Part shown: piece after piece, positions 1 to 10,700 of the stretch
Layout of the letters: the number at the start of each line of letters is the position of its first letter
Position numbering within the stretch: the first letter of the stretch is position 1
From: Pelomyxa schiedti
Taxonomy: Eukaryota; Evosea; Pelobiontida; Pelomyxidae
DNA: 26,635 nt
NCBI GenBank assembly: GCA_020536535.1
Contig: JAHLWZ010001038.1
Span: forward strand, 1-26,635
Direction: 5' to 3'
Translations under genes and position numbers: made by a program
Notes under the pieces: model-generated
Seen by the model: only the letters and a program-made list of their open reading frames with translations
Database searches by the model: none
Told to the model about the DNA's origin: nothing

Positions 1-142
1 GGGGGTTGGCTTGGGAGTGCGTTGTGGGCGCGGCGTGGGGACGGGAAAGCGATGTGGGAGTTTTATGGTTTTTGGCTTTTATCACGTGCACATGCCATGT
101 TCACAGTTTTTTTTTTTTTTTTTTTTTCTATTCTTTTCCCAG

Positions 143-631
143 GATATGTTACTGAACTACTGGAGGATGCTCACATATATGCAAATCATGCTTCTAGGCC
201 AGAAATTGAAATTAGTGATATATCACTAGCATTAATGTCCAGGCTCACATATAGCTTCCAACAGCCGCCTCAGAGAGAAGTATTCATCCCTTTCGTTCTC
301 TCTTTTTTTTATTTAGTTTTATTTTTCTATAACTCTAAGTCTCGGTAGCTGCTCTTACAATTAGCTGGGACAACAAATACACTTCCCATTCCCACTCCCC
401 CAGCTACAGCAAGCATGCAGTTGCCATATGAAGAATATTGCTTAGTTGAACCAAACTACCAAATGGATTATCCTGACACTCAGATTCCTTCCGCAGCCCA
501 CAACAACCAGGTTACTTTTATTTCTAAACTCCTTGCTTGCATTTCTAAGATGTTTTCCTTTATATCAGCAATTACCCCAAATCATCAAGAAAGCCAAGAA
601 CCCCATTCAAATCACATTGAACAAGTCATGA
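143..631 (+). CDS. TAF9: TAF9, TFIID/SAGA subunit, 3' part
   Basis: Transcription initiation factor TFIID subunit 9, a histone-fold protein that pairs with TAF6 in TFIID and SAGA. Exons are 143-279, 349-510 and 569-631, with introns of 69 and 58 nt (both GT...AG, phase 0). The first visible exon begins after a T-rich tract and AG at 141-142. It encodes VTELLEDAHIYANHASRPEI followed by SDISLAL, matching the second half of the TAF9 histone fold. After the first intron comes LLLQLAGTTNTLPIP, then YEEYCLVEPNY, which correspond to the LLDIARQRNQTPLPLI and DRYCLTAPNY blocks of animal TAF9. The protein stops just after this conserved region, so it lacks the long C-terminal tail of animal TAF9. The N-terminal half of the histone fold lies upstream of the window; bases 1-142 look intronic. 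Identity is strong; the short C-terminus depends on the last splice. Confidence 0.88.
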
Positions 632-1309
632 CCAAAGATCACCCCCCCCTCCTCAACAGCATTGTGGGATTGTATTCTTACCCGAACCAATTGATAGCAT
701 TATTTTAGGCACGGCACCCTGCAATTGGCACACTTCAACTCCGCTCATCAATCATCCAATTGGGTGTCACTTCAAGGAGAGGCGCGAAAAACCAGCGCCT
801 CTTCGTTCAAAGTTTTCTGTGAACATTGATTGTTACACCTTTTTCCGCAAATGCCAAATGCCAAGTGCAAAAACCAAAACACCAAAAAACTTGCACGACG
901 CCCCTTGAGCGGAGAGCAGATCTAAAACACAATAAATAATAAATAACACGCCGTAGAAGGGATCTGTGGCGCTAGGTGCAGGGCGCAGAGACGTGACCAC
1001 TGCTTGGTCTTTGTTGGGAAACAGCCAAGATAAACCCCAAGTAGATGGAGCACGTATGCGGTGGATTGTCAAAGTCAATTGTGGCTACGTGTGGTTACGA
1101 CTACTCGCTGCCCAGTCTTTTTTTCCAATGTATCGCCGAAAGTTGGTCAAAGTATGTTTCCGTTGTACGTGCTGCATTTCGAAAAGTTGAATGTATTGAT
1201 TTTTAACGGTTTTGTTAGGAACATCACTGGTCAAGAAACTGTGCTTGATATGGGAAGCGTAACTGACCCTATCATAATGTAGGAGTCCCGAGACCTCTAT
1301 CATCACTGA
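632..1309. other. Intergenic region between TAF9 and the LRR-Ras gene
   Basis: No convincing coding exon is seen on either strand. The stretch should hold the TAF9 3' untranslated region and poly(A) site, two adjacent hairpins at 775-824, and the promoter of the next gene. Short open frames here have no family resemblance and are probably chance. Confidence 0.6.
775..824. other. Two adjacent hairpins
   Basis: AGAGGCGC at 778-785 pairs perfectly with GCGCCTCT at 795-802 around a 9-nt A-rich loop, and the stem can be extended by two more pairs. Immediately after it, GTTCA (805-809) pairs with TGAAC (820-824). The position 150-190 nt after the TAF9 stop fits a 3'-end or intergenic structured RNA. 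Its role is unknown; it could also be a protein-binding palindrome. Confidence 0.45.
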
Positions 1310-1316
1310 TATAAAA
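1310..1316 (+). promoter_or_regulatory. TATA box of the LRR-Ras gene
   Basis: TATAAAA lies 65 bp upstream of the chosen ATG at 1381. That leaves room for transcription to start about 30 bp downstream of the box and for a short leader of about 40 nt. It supports the start at 1381. Confidence 0.45.
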
Positions 1317-1380
1317 CGCTAGGACGAACACTTTACAGACGATAGGTGTGTTCAAGATATCAGGGCCACTGAAGGATGTG

Positions 1381-3954
1381 ATGTACGAGTTTCTCGATTC
1401 TAACAGGGAGCTTCTTCTCTGCTCAGGGGTTGTTCTAGTCCCTGAAACTACTGCTGCTCTCTGTGCATATTACAAACTTCGATCAGAGGGTGAGGGTTCT
1501 GAGCTGCCAGTTACAACATTTGCGGGAATATCCCTTGATTGGTGTGATGAGCTGAAGAGCTTCAAATCCACATTGATTGGAAAATTCTTTGGGAAGTTCA
1601 CAGTCAACTTGATGGAGCGAAGTTTCACATTGGAGGTTGCTCAAACTATTATTACACATTTGCTCCATGTAGCAGAGTTCACCCTCACAACTACATGTAC
1701 AACCTACCCTGAGCAAGCCGCCATTTCACTTCTTGCTTCACACATAGTTGCAAGTTCCACTTTGCAAGTATTGAATCTGTCTGTGTGTGCACTTCAACCA
1801 GAGTCAATAAGCCTCATCGCGTCCGCCTTGATGCATAACAAAACCCTCCAAGATGTTTGCCTTGATCGCAATCCAATTGGGGACATTGGTGCCACCTACT
1901 TGGTCAAAGGCCTGAGTGAAAATAGTAGCCTCAAAAATCTGTCTCTTTGTTCGTGTTCTATTGGAGAATCTGGTGCTATGCAAATTGCACAACTACTAGA
2001 AAAGAGAAATTTGGTTGTATGCCTTGAAGGAAATTCGATTGGTCTCAGAGGATTTGAAGCAATTCACCACTTCTCTCTTGTAGACAATCCTATTCATAAT
2101 GCGCCAATTCGAATTGCTTTAATTGGAGAGGGAGGAGTTGGCAGTAAATCAGTGTGTATAAATCCTCACTTCTGCAAATTACCAACTACTTTACGAAAAG
2201 TCGATGTCTATAAGATATGTTGAGGTACGGACAAAAATTGGTTCCGTTCTCTCCTTAAATTGTTCTTGTCCCCTGTAGGGTTATTTCACCTCTGATTACT
2301 CGCCTACTATAGAAGATACATATACAACAAAGCGCTTGATTGACGGCGTACCTGTCACTCTAGATATCAATGACACTGCTGGACAAGAAGAGTGCGCAAC
2401 TTTTTCCTCCTTATATTACTAATTTATTTGTAGGTTTTCTTCTCTTAGAGACAGGTTTGTTTCCTTTACATGCAGATGAATACCAACTTTTCTTCCTCCC
2501 TTCCTGCTTGAACTTTTGTCGTCTAGATATATAAAAACTTGCGAAGGTAAACTCTCTTATTTTTACTTATTCTAATTGAACTGGTTTAGTCATCTCTCTG
2601 GGGTAGACTGCCTTATTCCCTTTAAGTATGCCAACATTTTGGCAGATACAGCGTGACTTCACGTGATTCCTTCGAATATATTCAAGCACTTCACAGAACT
2701 GTGTTGCATGTTAAAGACACTACTGATTATCCCAAGGTTCTAGTTGGGGGCAAGTCGGACCTTGAACTTTACAGACAAGTAAGCCGAGAAGAAGGTGAGT
2801 CATTGGCACAGGAATTGAATTGCCCCTTTTTTGAGGTAACGTTTCAAATAGATTTTTCTCTATGCTTAGAAAGTGTTCACTACGAGAAATGGGGCAACCT
2901 TTCTCATATGTCTTGTAAATTTGCAGGTTAGTGCAAAGACGGGACATCATATTGAACATGTATTCAGCGAGCTAGCACGGCAAACATTGCACGCAAGGCA
3001 GATAAAAAAGTTTGGGCGGCTACGGGACCCAAGACAACCCACTCTCACATTACAAACAAAGAAGAAGAAAGTATCTCTTCCGAAGCTTCCTCGCGTAAGC
3101 CCCCCCATTACTAGTACGAAGACAACCGAGAATACAGATCTTGTTGGTAGGGCAATTTCTTTTTGATTTCCATCTCAACTGCGTTTTCAGATTGGAGATC
3201 TCAGGCCAAAGGAGTTATCGCTGCTCCACCTGCTATAACTGTCAACATAGGAACTTCAGCAGCTCCTGCTGTGCGCCCTTCTCGGTCTTTTACCCTGGCA
3301 GTCCAGCGATCCTCAATTTATCCAGTACTCGATACATCCCCTAGGGCCTCAGTATCCAGGCCACTCACAATCCCTCTGGCACTGAAGACCCCTCTATCAG
3401 CACCATCTTCCCCACTAGCCTCTCCCATATTGACACACTCACACAAGTCACCTATGGAATCTCAGAAGCCTCTTGGGATATCCACTGTGCCCGAGGAAGA
3501 GGACTCAATTTTAGAGCTCTCTTTGCCGCCAACTAAAGCACCCGCACCCCCAACGGCTTCACCCTCGTCTCCCCTAACACCTCCACAGATCCCAGCCCCG
3601 TCGCTCCCTTTCGCGATGGATGCCCATTCTGGGACAACAACCGCCTCACTATCTCCACCAGTTGTGCATCACCCACCCAAACTATCACTTGCGCGGTCCA
3701 GATCCGCACACAACATATACAAGCAACTTGAAGTTAGGTCACAGTCATCTTTACTCACCCAAACACTCAAACCAACCAACACACAGACAGAAATACCAGC
3801 TGAAACAACAGCTGAAATCACACAAAATACAGAAACAACACCATCCCCAGAAACGCAGCCCAGCAACCAGCCTAATCTGGACTTGGATGCGATATGCCTG
3901 GAGTACACCAAACTTTATCAAGACTACACCAGTAGACTGGCACCGAATTTATGA
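1381..3954 (+). CDS. Leucine-rich repeat - Ras-like GTPase fusion protein
   Basis: Predicted 711 residues from exons 1381-2151, 2201-2224, 2279-2391, 2434-2454, 2527-2546, 2590-2602, 2646-2835, 2927-3146 and 3191-3954. All introns are GT...AG and all phases agree. Residues about 110-230 contain leucine-rich repeats of the ribonuclease-inhibitor type (LQVLNLSVCAL, LQDVCLDRNPIGDIGA, LKNLSLCSCSIGESGA). A Ras domain follows at about 243-420: P-loop GEGGVGSKSS, switch I YSPTIEDTY, G3 DTAGQEE, then FSSLRDRYIKTCE, G4 GGKSDL and G5 VSAKTG. The rest is a Pro/Ser/Thr-rich tail with no CAAX box. Two nucleotide-binding motifs are abnormal: an extra Ser between Gly15 and Lys16 (H-Ras numbering), and Gly in place of the G4 Asn. 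It may be a pseudo-GTPase. It differs from Roco proteins in lacking a COR domain. Exons of 13, 20, 21 and 24 nt are needed to complete the Ras fold. Confidence 0.82.
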
Positions 3955-4045
3955 TACTAATTGTAATAATGTTTGTAAGCCTAGTAAAGGGAATTTTCCT
4001 TTGTTATAGAATTCGTCCCCACGTTATTGCACATTGTCTTGGTTG

Positions 4046-4696
4046 TTAAGATCTATCCTGTATGCACATATCACAAAGGTCATAGTCGCACTGAAGTAAG
4101 TATGAAGTGACAGACAGTTAGTGGCCAGTTAATTCATTATGAAAAGAGATTAACAGATGCATGTATTAGTATTATTTGAAGAGCTCTACGTATAGGAGGG
4201 AATACAGACCTGGTTACAGCGCCACCTCGGGACATTTGTAGTCTGGCGGAACTGGGTAATTCCTCTGCGGCACCCGCCGGTCCTCTTGAAGCCGTCGCAG
4301 CGCCATCCATTGTCCTCGTAGGACCTGGTGAGGGCGTGGGAGTGCAGCGGGTGGTCTACGGTGTCGGGTACCCCCGCGACTGTGCCGCGGACGCCGGGAG
4401 GGGGAGGGGGAGGGGGAGGCGGCGGAGGAGGGGCCGGGGGGTGGTAGCACCCACCAATGTACGGGGGGGTGGACGAGCGAGGGGGCGGCGGGGCGGACGG
4501 AGCGGCGGCCTGGCCGCTGAGCGCCGCTAGCCTCTCGTTGTATTCCTCTTCCTGTATGAACCCCGAGTCCAACAGGTCCTTGAGTTTCTGTTTGGTTTAT
4601 GTTATCCTATGTGCTCATAGAATTAACTACGTTGTTGTCTGTGTGTTGGGGAAAAAAAACCGCCCGTGCCCCTTCAACCTGTCTTTCACCGGACAT
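4046..4696 (-). CDS. SHOCT-like, poly-proline, C1-like zinc protein
   Basis: A 146-residue protein from exons 4679-4696 (six codons, MSGERQ), 4210-4587 and 4046-4090, read leftward; introns are 91 and 119 nt, phase 0. Residues 7-31 (KLKDLLDSGFIQEEEYNERL and on) match the SHOCT type, a short helical oligomerisation motif. A Pro-rich linker with a run of 12 prolines follows. The C-terminus carries HSHAL, YEDNGWRCDG, GGC, RWRCNQCDYDLCDMC: a His/Cys pattern like DC1/C1-like or ZZ zinc-binding domains. The last CxxC pair is supplied only by the small final exon, which supports the splice. The stop is 91 bp from the convergent LRR-Ras stop. The exact function is unknown; the zinc module suggests lipid or protein binding. 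Confidence 0.75.
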
Positions 4697-4801
4697 GCTT
4701 TTTTTTTTTTTAAATTTTAAAATCGTTTCTTCGTTCTGCATCTTTTCTTTTGTTTATTTACTGGAAGGGTGATGAGGCTTTTTGGGGATTAAGTTAGTAT
4801 C

Positions 4802-7328
4802 TCAGTCTTTGTGGTCTACAGGGGGAGAGTCCTCAAGGAGTGGTCCTTCTGGAGTGTCATCTTGGTACTGAACGGGTGCAGAGGGAAGTGCCTCGAGGGA
4901 GTTGAAGCATGCATAGACCGGCTGATAGACTATTTCCATCTCGGGGTCATCCTTTTCCTTAGGTTTGCCTGGGCTTGGACTGGAGCCGTTGTTTACAATG
5001 ATGGCCCCTGTGATGTTGTTGGTAGTGTCACGGGGCGAATGCGTTGGTGCCGGTGTGGTTGTCCCAGTAGTACCGCTTGATGCAGTTGAAGCTGCAGTAT
5101 CTGGTGTAGAAGGGGATGGCGTGGGTGTGCTGGTGGTTGGCGTGGGGGACATTGCAGAAATGGGGGCTGAAGGTGTGGTTGAAGTGGTTGATGTGGGTGT
5201 TGTGGGTGTTGTGGTGGGGGTAGGTTGGTTGTAGAATGTGTAGGTCTGACCGGAGAAGGGGTTTGGGCCAAGTAATGATGCTTGGGACGGCTGTGGTAAG
5301 GGTTGCTGTGGTTGGGAAGGCTGTGGTTGTGAGAGTGAGGGGTTTGGATAGAGCTGTGGTTGAGACAGTTGGGGCTGGAGAGGCGACGGTTGGGACTGCG
5401 GTGATGACATCTGAGGATAGAGTAGTGGCTGTGACTGCTGGGGCTGGAGCTGAGGCTGTGATGGCTGTGATGGAAGAGGGGGGTACTGAGGCATGGGAAG
5501 CGGTCCTGATGAATTCAACTGCGCCTGGGACGTACGGAATTGTGCTTGCTGCATCATCATGGCCATCATCTGTTGCTGTTGCTGTGGGGTCAATGGTTGG
5601 CCAGAGGGTGGTTGCATATTTGGAGGCATCTGACCTGGACCCGGTGGAAACATTTGACTGGGTGGCATTTGACCTGGTGGAGGCAACTGTCCCGGGGGCA
5701 TCTGCCCAGGAGGGAACATTTGTCCAGGAGGTGGCATTTGGCCAGGAGGTACCTGACCAGGTGGAAACATCTGACCGGGTGGAGGCATCTGCCCGGGAGG
5801 CAAGGTCATTTGCCCAGGTGGTGGGTATGCTCCTGGCGGCATTGTACCGTAAGGCGGATACTGTGGATATGGAGGATAAGGATATTGAGGTTGGGCATTT
5901 GGATATCCATTTGGCGGGAGTTGTTGGGGATTAGGTTGTGCTCTTGGGGGATACATGATAACTTGAGAGGAACTCATCTGAGATTGGGAGGGTAATACCA
6001 TTGGTGCACTTGGAGTAGGAGATGATGCAACAACGTAGACCGCTGTTGATGAACCAATAGGTGGAGGGGTAGCAACCACTTTGGGTGCTTTGTCTGATGG
6101 AAGGATTAGGGCAAGAAAATAAATTCCTAAAATCATTACTGGTTGTAGTTCCAATAACAATCTCATGTCTCGTGAAGAAATCTGAAGACCCCTTCATGAT
6201 AGCTTTTATGTGCAAACAGTAACCAACAGTTATAAGCTTCCCCGTATGGCTTGGTATATTAGGAGGGCAAGGGGGGATCTTTATGTTGACCTATTCATAG
6301 CTTAGGTAAGGAGCGGGAAGATAGGAAGGAAACATCAAAATCTGAGGTTTGATCCTCATGAACAGAGGTCAAGATAGTCTCAGAAGTAAGATTGCCCCAC
6401 CTAATGAGGGTTTTACCGTGTGCTCCAGTGTATTTGACTTCTTGTTGTAAGGTGACTATGACTTTACTGACAAGTTTCCTTTGGGTGATCATCAGTAAAA
6501 CAAGTGTAGGTTTCGGGTTCAAATACTTTGTTCGGTTTTCCACGGTTACTGTAAGAGGTACGGCCTCTCCAGGGCAAAACGCACTTCTTGGAGATTTCCA
6601 ATCCAACGTAACTTTCGTTGGATTGATCCAGCCTATTTTGTTTTCCAATTTGCCAGTCAAAGGTCGCGAAACACTGACATCAGCAACAGGGCACAGAGTG
6701 AATGGATGTACAGTCTGATATTGGTCAGTGCATCAAAGAGTAGACATTTTGAACGACCTTGTAATCACTTTTCCAATTCCTGCGGATTACAGCAACTATG
6801 GTATACCTCACAAAACCCAAGGCTCCGTCAAAGGAAGCAGGAAAATCGTGCCCAGTCGTGTCAAACTTAAAATCGTAAACAACTTCATTATCCGCTTCGA
6901 CGTTAGCCTATTGGCCAACAGAGAAAAAGACCCTTGTCAGTAGAGGAAGAGGAAAAAAGACTGCCATACTTCCTTTTTTCCATGTGGAGGAACCCAACAA
7001 TTCCAGGCAACATCGCAAATTGGTTCTCTCCTGCTCCCGAGGTATTTATTCACCTCCGAGGGATGATTTGCAGTCAAATTGGTAACCACAACGCCCCTGA
7101 AATAAACATGAACGCCCTTAGACTAGAAAAAGATTAGATGATGCCCATATGGCCTTCTCCCATAACACTACAGAAGATACAAAGTTGCATTATAATGCAC
7201 ATATGGATGTAGGCACAAACCAAAATGGGCTTATGCAAGTGCATCACAAGTTGTCCCGTTATTGGAGAGCCAACAAAGTACAAGTTTTGAGGCAGCTTAA
7301 TATGAAACGCTCGAACGCTTCCCGACAT
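4802..7328 (-). CDS. Arrestin-domain protein with long Pro/Gln-rich tail
   Basis: Predicted 744 residues from exons, in transcript order, 7221-7328, 6970-7122, 6758-6907, 6334-6714, 6140-6290 and 4802-6093; introns are 98, 62, 43, 43 and 46 nt. Residues 1-140 are an arrestin N-domain (FHIKLPQNLYFVGSPITGQL, VHVYFRGVVVTNLT, FPASFDGALGFVRYTIVAVI). Residues about 140-315 are an arrestin C-domain (TLDWKSPRSAFCPGEAVPLT, IPPCPPNIPSHTGKLITVGY, RHEIVIGTT). The alpha-arrestin family links membrane receptors to ubiquitin ligases and endocytosis. Residues 316-744 are disordered: PPGQM-type repeats at about 390-450, Gln/Ser/Pro tracts, then Thr-rich and acidic stretches. Two late YxxV-like motifs are present, but no clear PPxY motif is certain amid the prolines. 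The start at 7328 was chosen because the arrestin fold begins there; a further in-frame Lys-rich stretch upstream is probably leader. Confidence 0.85.
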
Positions 7329-7720
7329 CGTCGTTGATACGCTTTTTTTGTTTTCGTTGGTTGTTTGTTGTTTTTTTTTTTTTGTTTTTTTTGGTTTCGG
7401 TGGTTGAGACTTAGTGGGTACAAAAAAACAACAAAATGCACTTGGACCTGACACCAGATTTGGGGAGGGGAGGGGAATCCAGATGTAATCAAAGGTGGAA
7501 CGAACGACAGTTGGTTTGAATAAGGGACTGACCATTGATTGGGAACTGTCCTTTTAAGAGAATGGAGTGAAGACTCAACCGGTTTCAATTGTAACCGGAC
7601 ATTAGGTGATATTCTCTCACATTGACTACAAGAGGTGGCTACATTCCACCCCTATATTTTATGGTGTGTTGTGTAGGAGAGGATGGAGTGAAGTGTACAG
7701 TGGTTGTGAGTGGTGGGGGG
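7329..7720. other. Intergenic region between arrestin start and cyclase stop
   Basis: Both flanking genes run leftward, so this should hold the arrestin promoter and leader and the cyclase 3' untranslated region. Homopolymeric T tracts lie at about 7341-7392. I see no coding exon; the open frame at 7622-7912 on the plus strand overlaps the antisense of the cyclase end and is rejected. Confidence 0.5.
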
Positions 7721-10700
7721 CTAGTAGCTTATGAGTTTACCCCAGGCGTGGACAGAGGAGTGGTTGGATACAGAGGAAGCGGAGTGCGGGCGAGCTTGTG
7801 CCATCTCGGCAATGATTGGGTGCCGGTTCTGGCTGTTGGGTGGGGGTGGTTTGTACAGAAATGCGTTCACTTTGTAGCCGCCTTTGATCTCCACTTCGCC
7901 GCGGGGCTGTAAGGGGAATTCTGACCCAAGAAGTCGAGCTGTGTTCTCAGTGACTTGCACAGCATCGGGCACGCCACTGCTTTCCATTCTGGAAGCCATA
8001 TTGACTGACGGACTCTGAGAAAGTTGAGCCGGGCAGAGGTAAATCAATTTTGACTGCATACCCATATATCATACATGACTTTTGATAAACCAATAACTCC
8101 AGCTACAACCGGGCCAGAGTTAATACCGATCCTCACATGGATATCAGTTTTCTTTGACTTGTTGAAATCATCTAGAGAATATAGCATCTCTGTAGCGAAT
8201 CGGAGAAGGGTTTGAGCATGATTTTCATCTGGCTCTGGGCATCCGCAGACACACATGTAGCAATCGCCGATTGTCTACAACATTTTGTTAACAGGAACAA
8301 TCCCCAGTAAATGCATACTTTAATCTTTTCTACGTGAAACGAAAGGGCAATTACATCCCAGATAGACACTATTCCATTTAAGATTTCTACAAGATTTTCA
8401 GCATCTATTGTTGTACTCCATTCACTAAACTTGACGATATCCGCGAACAATATAGACACCTTGACCAGGAATTTCAGTGCAAATATAAAAAAGTGAAGGA
8501 TAACCTGGGGGTGCCTGTCAGCTATAAGCAGTGGTTGAGTTTTGTCTTTTGCCGAAGCTATGGAAGATTTGAGACGTTGCGCAATACTTTTAGGTAGCAT
8601 TTTCAAGAGCAAATTTTCGTTCTGCTCAAGGAGTTTTTGGTAACCCCTGTTGGATTAAGTTTTCAAGGTATAATCATGATAGGTACGCCTACCTTATCTC
8701 TCTTACATCCCTTACAATCAAAATGGCAACCGTGCCACCTGATAATTAGATAAGGATCACTTTTTCCTGTTGTTTTTTTTTTTTTACTTTCAAGAGCGGC
8801 AGTAGATTTCGAGATGAGAACGGGAAATTGAACTCCTTCTTTAGAAATTCCAACTGCCTCTGTGTTCTTTTCGCTTACATGTGTCTATGGGTCTGAGAAA
8901 TAAAAGAAAAGTCTGGAATGGAATACCTTTTGGTTTTCTAACCAGTCCTTACAAATCAACCGCGCAAGGTGCGAACCTACAATTTCACCAGATGTCCATC
9001 TAAAAATGTGAGCCTTTCAAACCAATAAGCAAGAAACAGTACCCAAACATTGTTTCTGCGGCAGTGTTGAATGTTTGGATGTTTAGAGTCTCGAAATCAA
9101 CAATAATAACAGCATCTGCAGCTGCTTGAATCAGTCGTTCCGTTTTAGTTTGTGTGTCCTTCAACATTTTTTGCATTTGCTCTGTCGTGTCCGTTTTTTC
9201 CCCTGTCTCCAAGAAATGCTTTATCTGAGGAGTACTCTCGATCACATCAACGGGTATGAGTAGAAACATCCGGAGGGTGTGGAAATGTTGTTGATGTATT
9301 TGCTTCAGGGGAATATGAAGGAGAGCATAGACAATGGCAGCAAATGGCCATGCGGTTGCAAACAAGGCTGTCAAAATGGATTCGTATCGTTCTATTTGCG
9401 AGATGAAGTAATCCAATAGCATTGACTCTAGCTTAATATGCCAAGGCCAGAGCCCACGTTCATCAACTCTGTCCATTGTGAGCCACTGAGGGCAAGAAAC
9501 AGTAGCATCTTTGTCTGGGATATTCTGTTTCATGTTAAGGAACCAGTGTCTCTATATTGTAGAAGAAAGGTGAACTAACGTTGATAGCTACGGCGGCTGA
9601 GATGAAGATGTTATCAATTTCCTTCCCGTGTTAGAGCAGGTTTATTGAGTGGTTGCATACATCAAGTCCCTCACAGTGGGACAGAACAATATCAGAACAG
9701 TCATCATAGAGTAATAGCTCTCTGAGAGCTTTATCTGTTATCTCTACGTGCCAGGTTCGTGTTATGCCACTTGAAATGTTTTGTGCTTCGTCATAAGATT
9801 GCAGGCCACTTCTGAGGTATTGGTGGAGACCATTCATGTCGTTAAACGTAATAAAATCTCTATTGATGAGTGAGGCGGCAGCGGTGTGTATTCGCTGAAG
9901 TGTGGATCGCTCCAGTATCCTTTCTGAAGTTACATCCTAGATAAGAATAAAACGAAGTACCTGGAACTTGTTAAGTCCAGTGGACCAGAGAATTGACGAA
10001 GAGAAGAAATTGAAAAAGCAGAGATAGCTACAATGAAAAGAACTAAAACGCAGACACCGACTGTAAATCTGCAACATGTGTTTAAAAAAAAAAAAGTAGG
10101 AAATTAGGTAACCTGATGGTAACGTCACTGACGAATTTAATCTTAATGGAGTTGACCTGGTGTTTTGACATTTCGGCGGTATTTAGAGAGTCACCAGAAG
10201 TGATTGATGAAAAAGAGGCATTGTTCGTAAAGCCTGCATTGGAACGTTGGTATCAATACTTGAAAATGCGTAAGTTGTACCTTGTTTTTTTTCTGTGCAT
10301 GTTTCATATATTTGTCGCACGGTTGTTCGAGAAAGGCACAAAAATAATCTCAGTACTTCCAGTCGCTCCTACCAGAGTTTGGTTTCTTTCTTATGAAACT
10401 GGTTTTTTACTTACTTTGCGAATCAATATAATCGATCGAATGAAAAGACCTGCGACACAGGCAACCACAATCACTACAGTGACTGGGAGCAGAACTGACA
10501 ATAGTAATCGCGAGGAACGCATTTGAGAGAGAACAGATTCCTAAATTACAGTCAGATTTTGAGAGTGGTACTTGGGTACTTGCCCTATAGGCCAGAGTAA
10601 GTTGTTCAAGAGCAGGTCTGATGACAGAATAACCATTATCCTTGGGGAAGTTGGTGGAAATAATTTCTCTATTGGACATACAAGCATAAACCGAAGATTA

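Noticed and set aside
833-1306. Overlapping open frames in the TAF9 to LRR-Ras gap
   Set aside because: Short, overlapping on both strands, without family similarity or plausible exon boundaries.
2225-2280. An apparent one-base frameshift between the second and third LRR-Ras exons
   Set aside because: Recounting places the acceptor AG at 2277-2278, so GGT TAT TTC starts at 2279 in phase.
4811-5995. Long plus-strand open frames opposite the arrestin tail
   Set aside because: They are the antisense of Pro/Gln codon repeats; Gly/Val/Trp-rich content follows from that and no start or family is seen.
10234-10280. An alternative acceptor giving a Cys/Phe-rich linker in the cyclase
   Set aside because: It needs a 22-nt intron; the AG at 10234-10235 gives a normal 47-nt intron and a Ser/Asn-rich linker that continues in phase.
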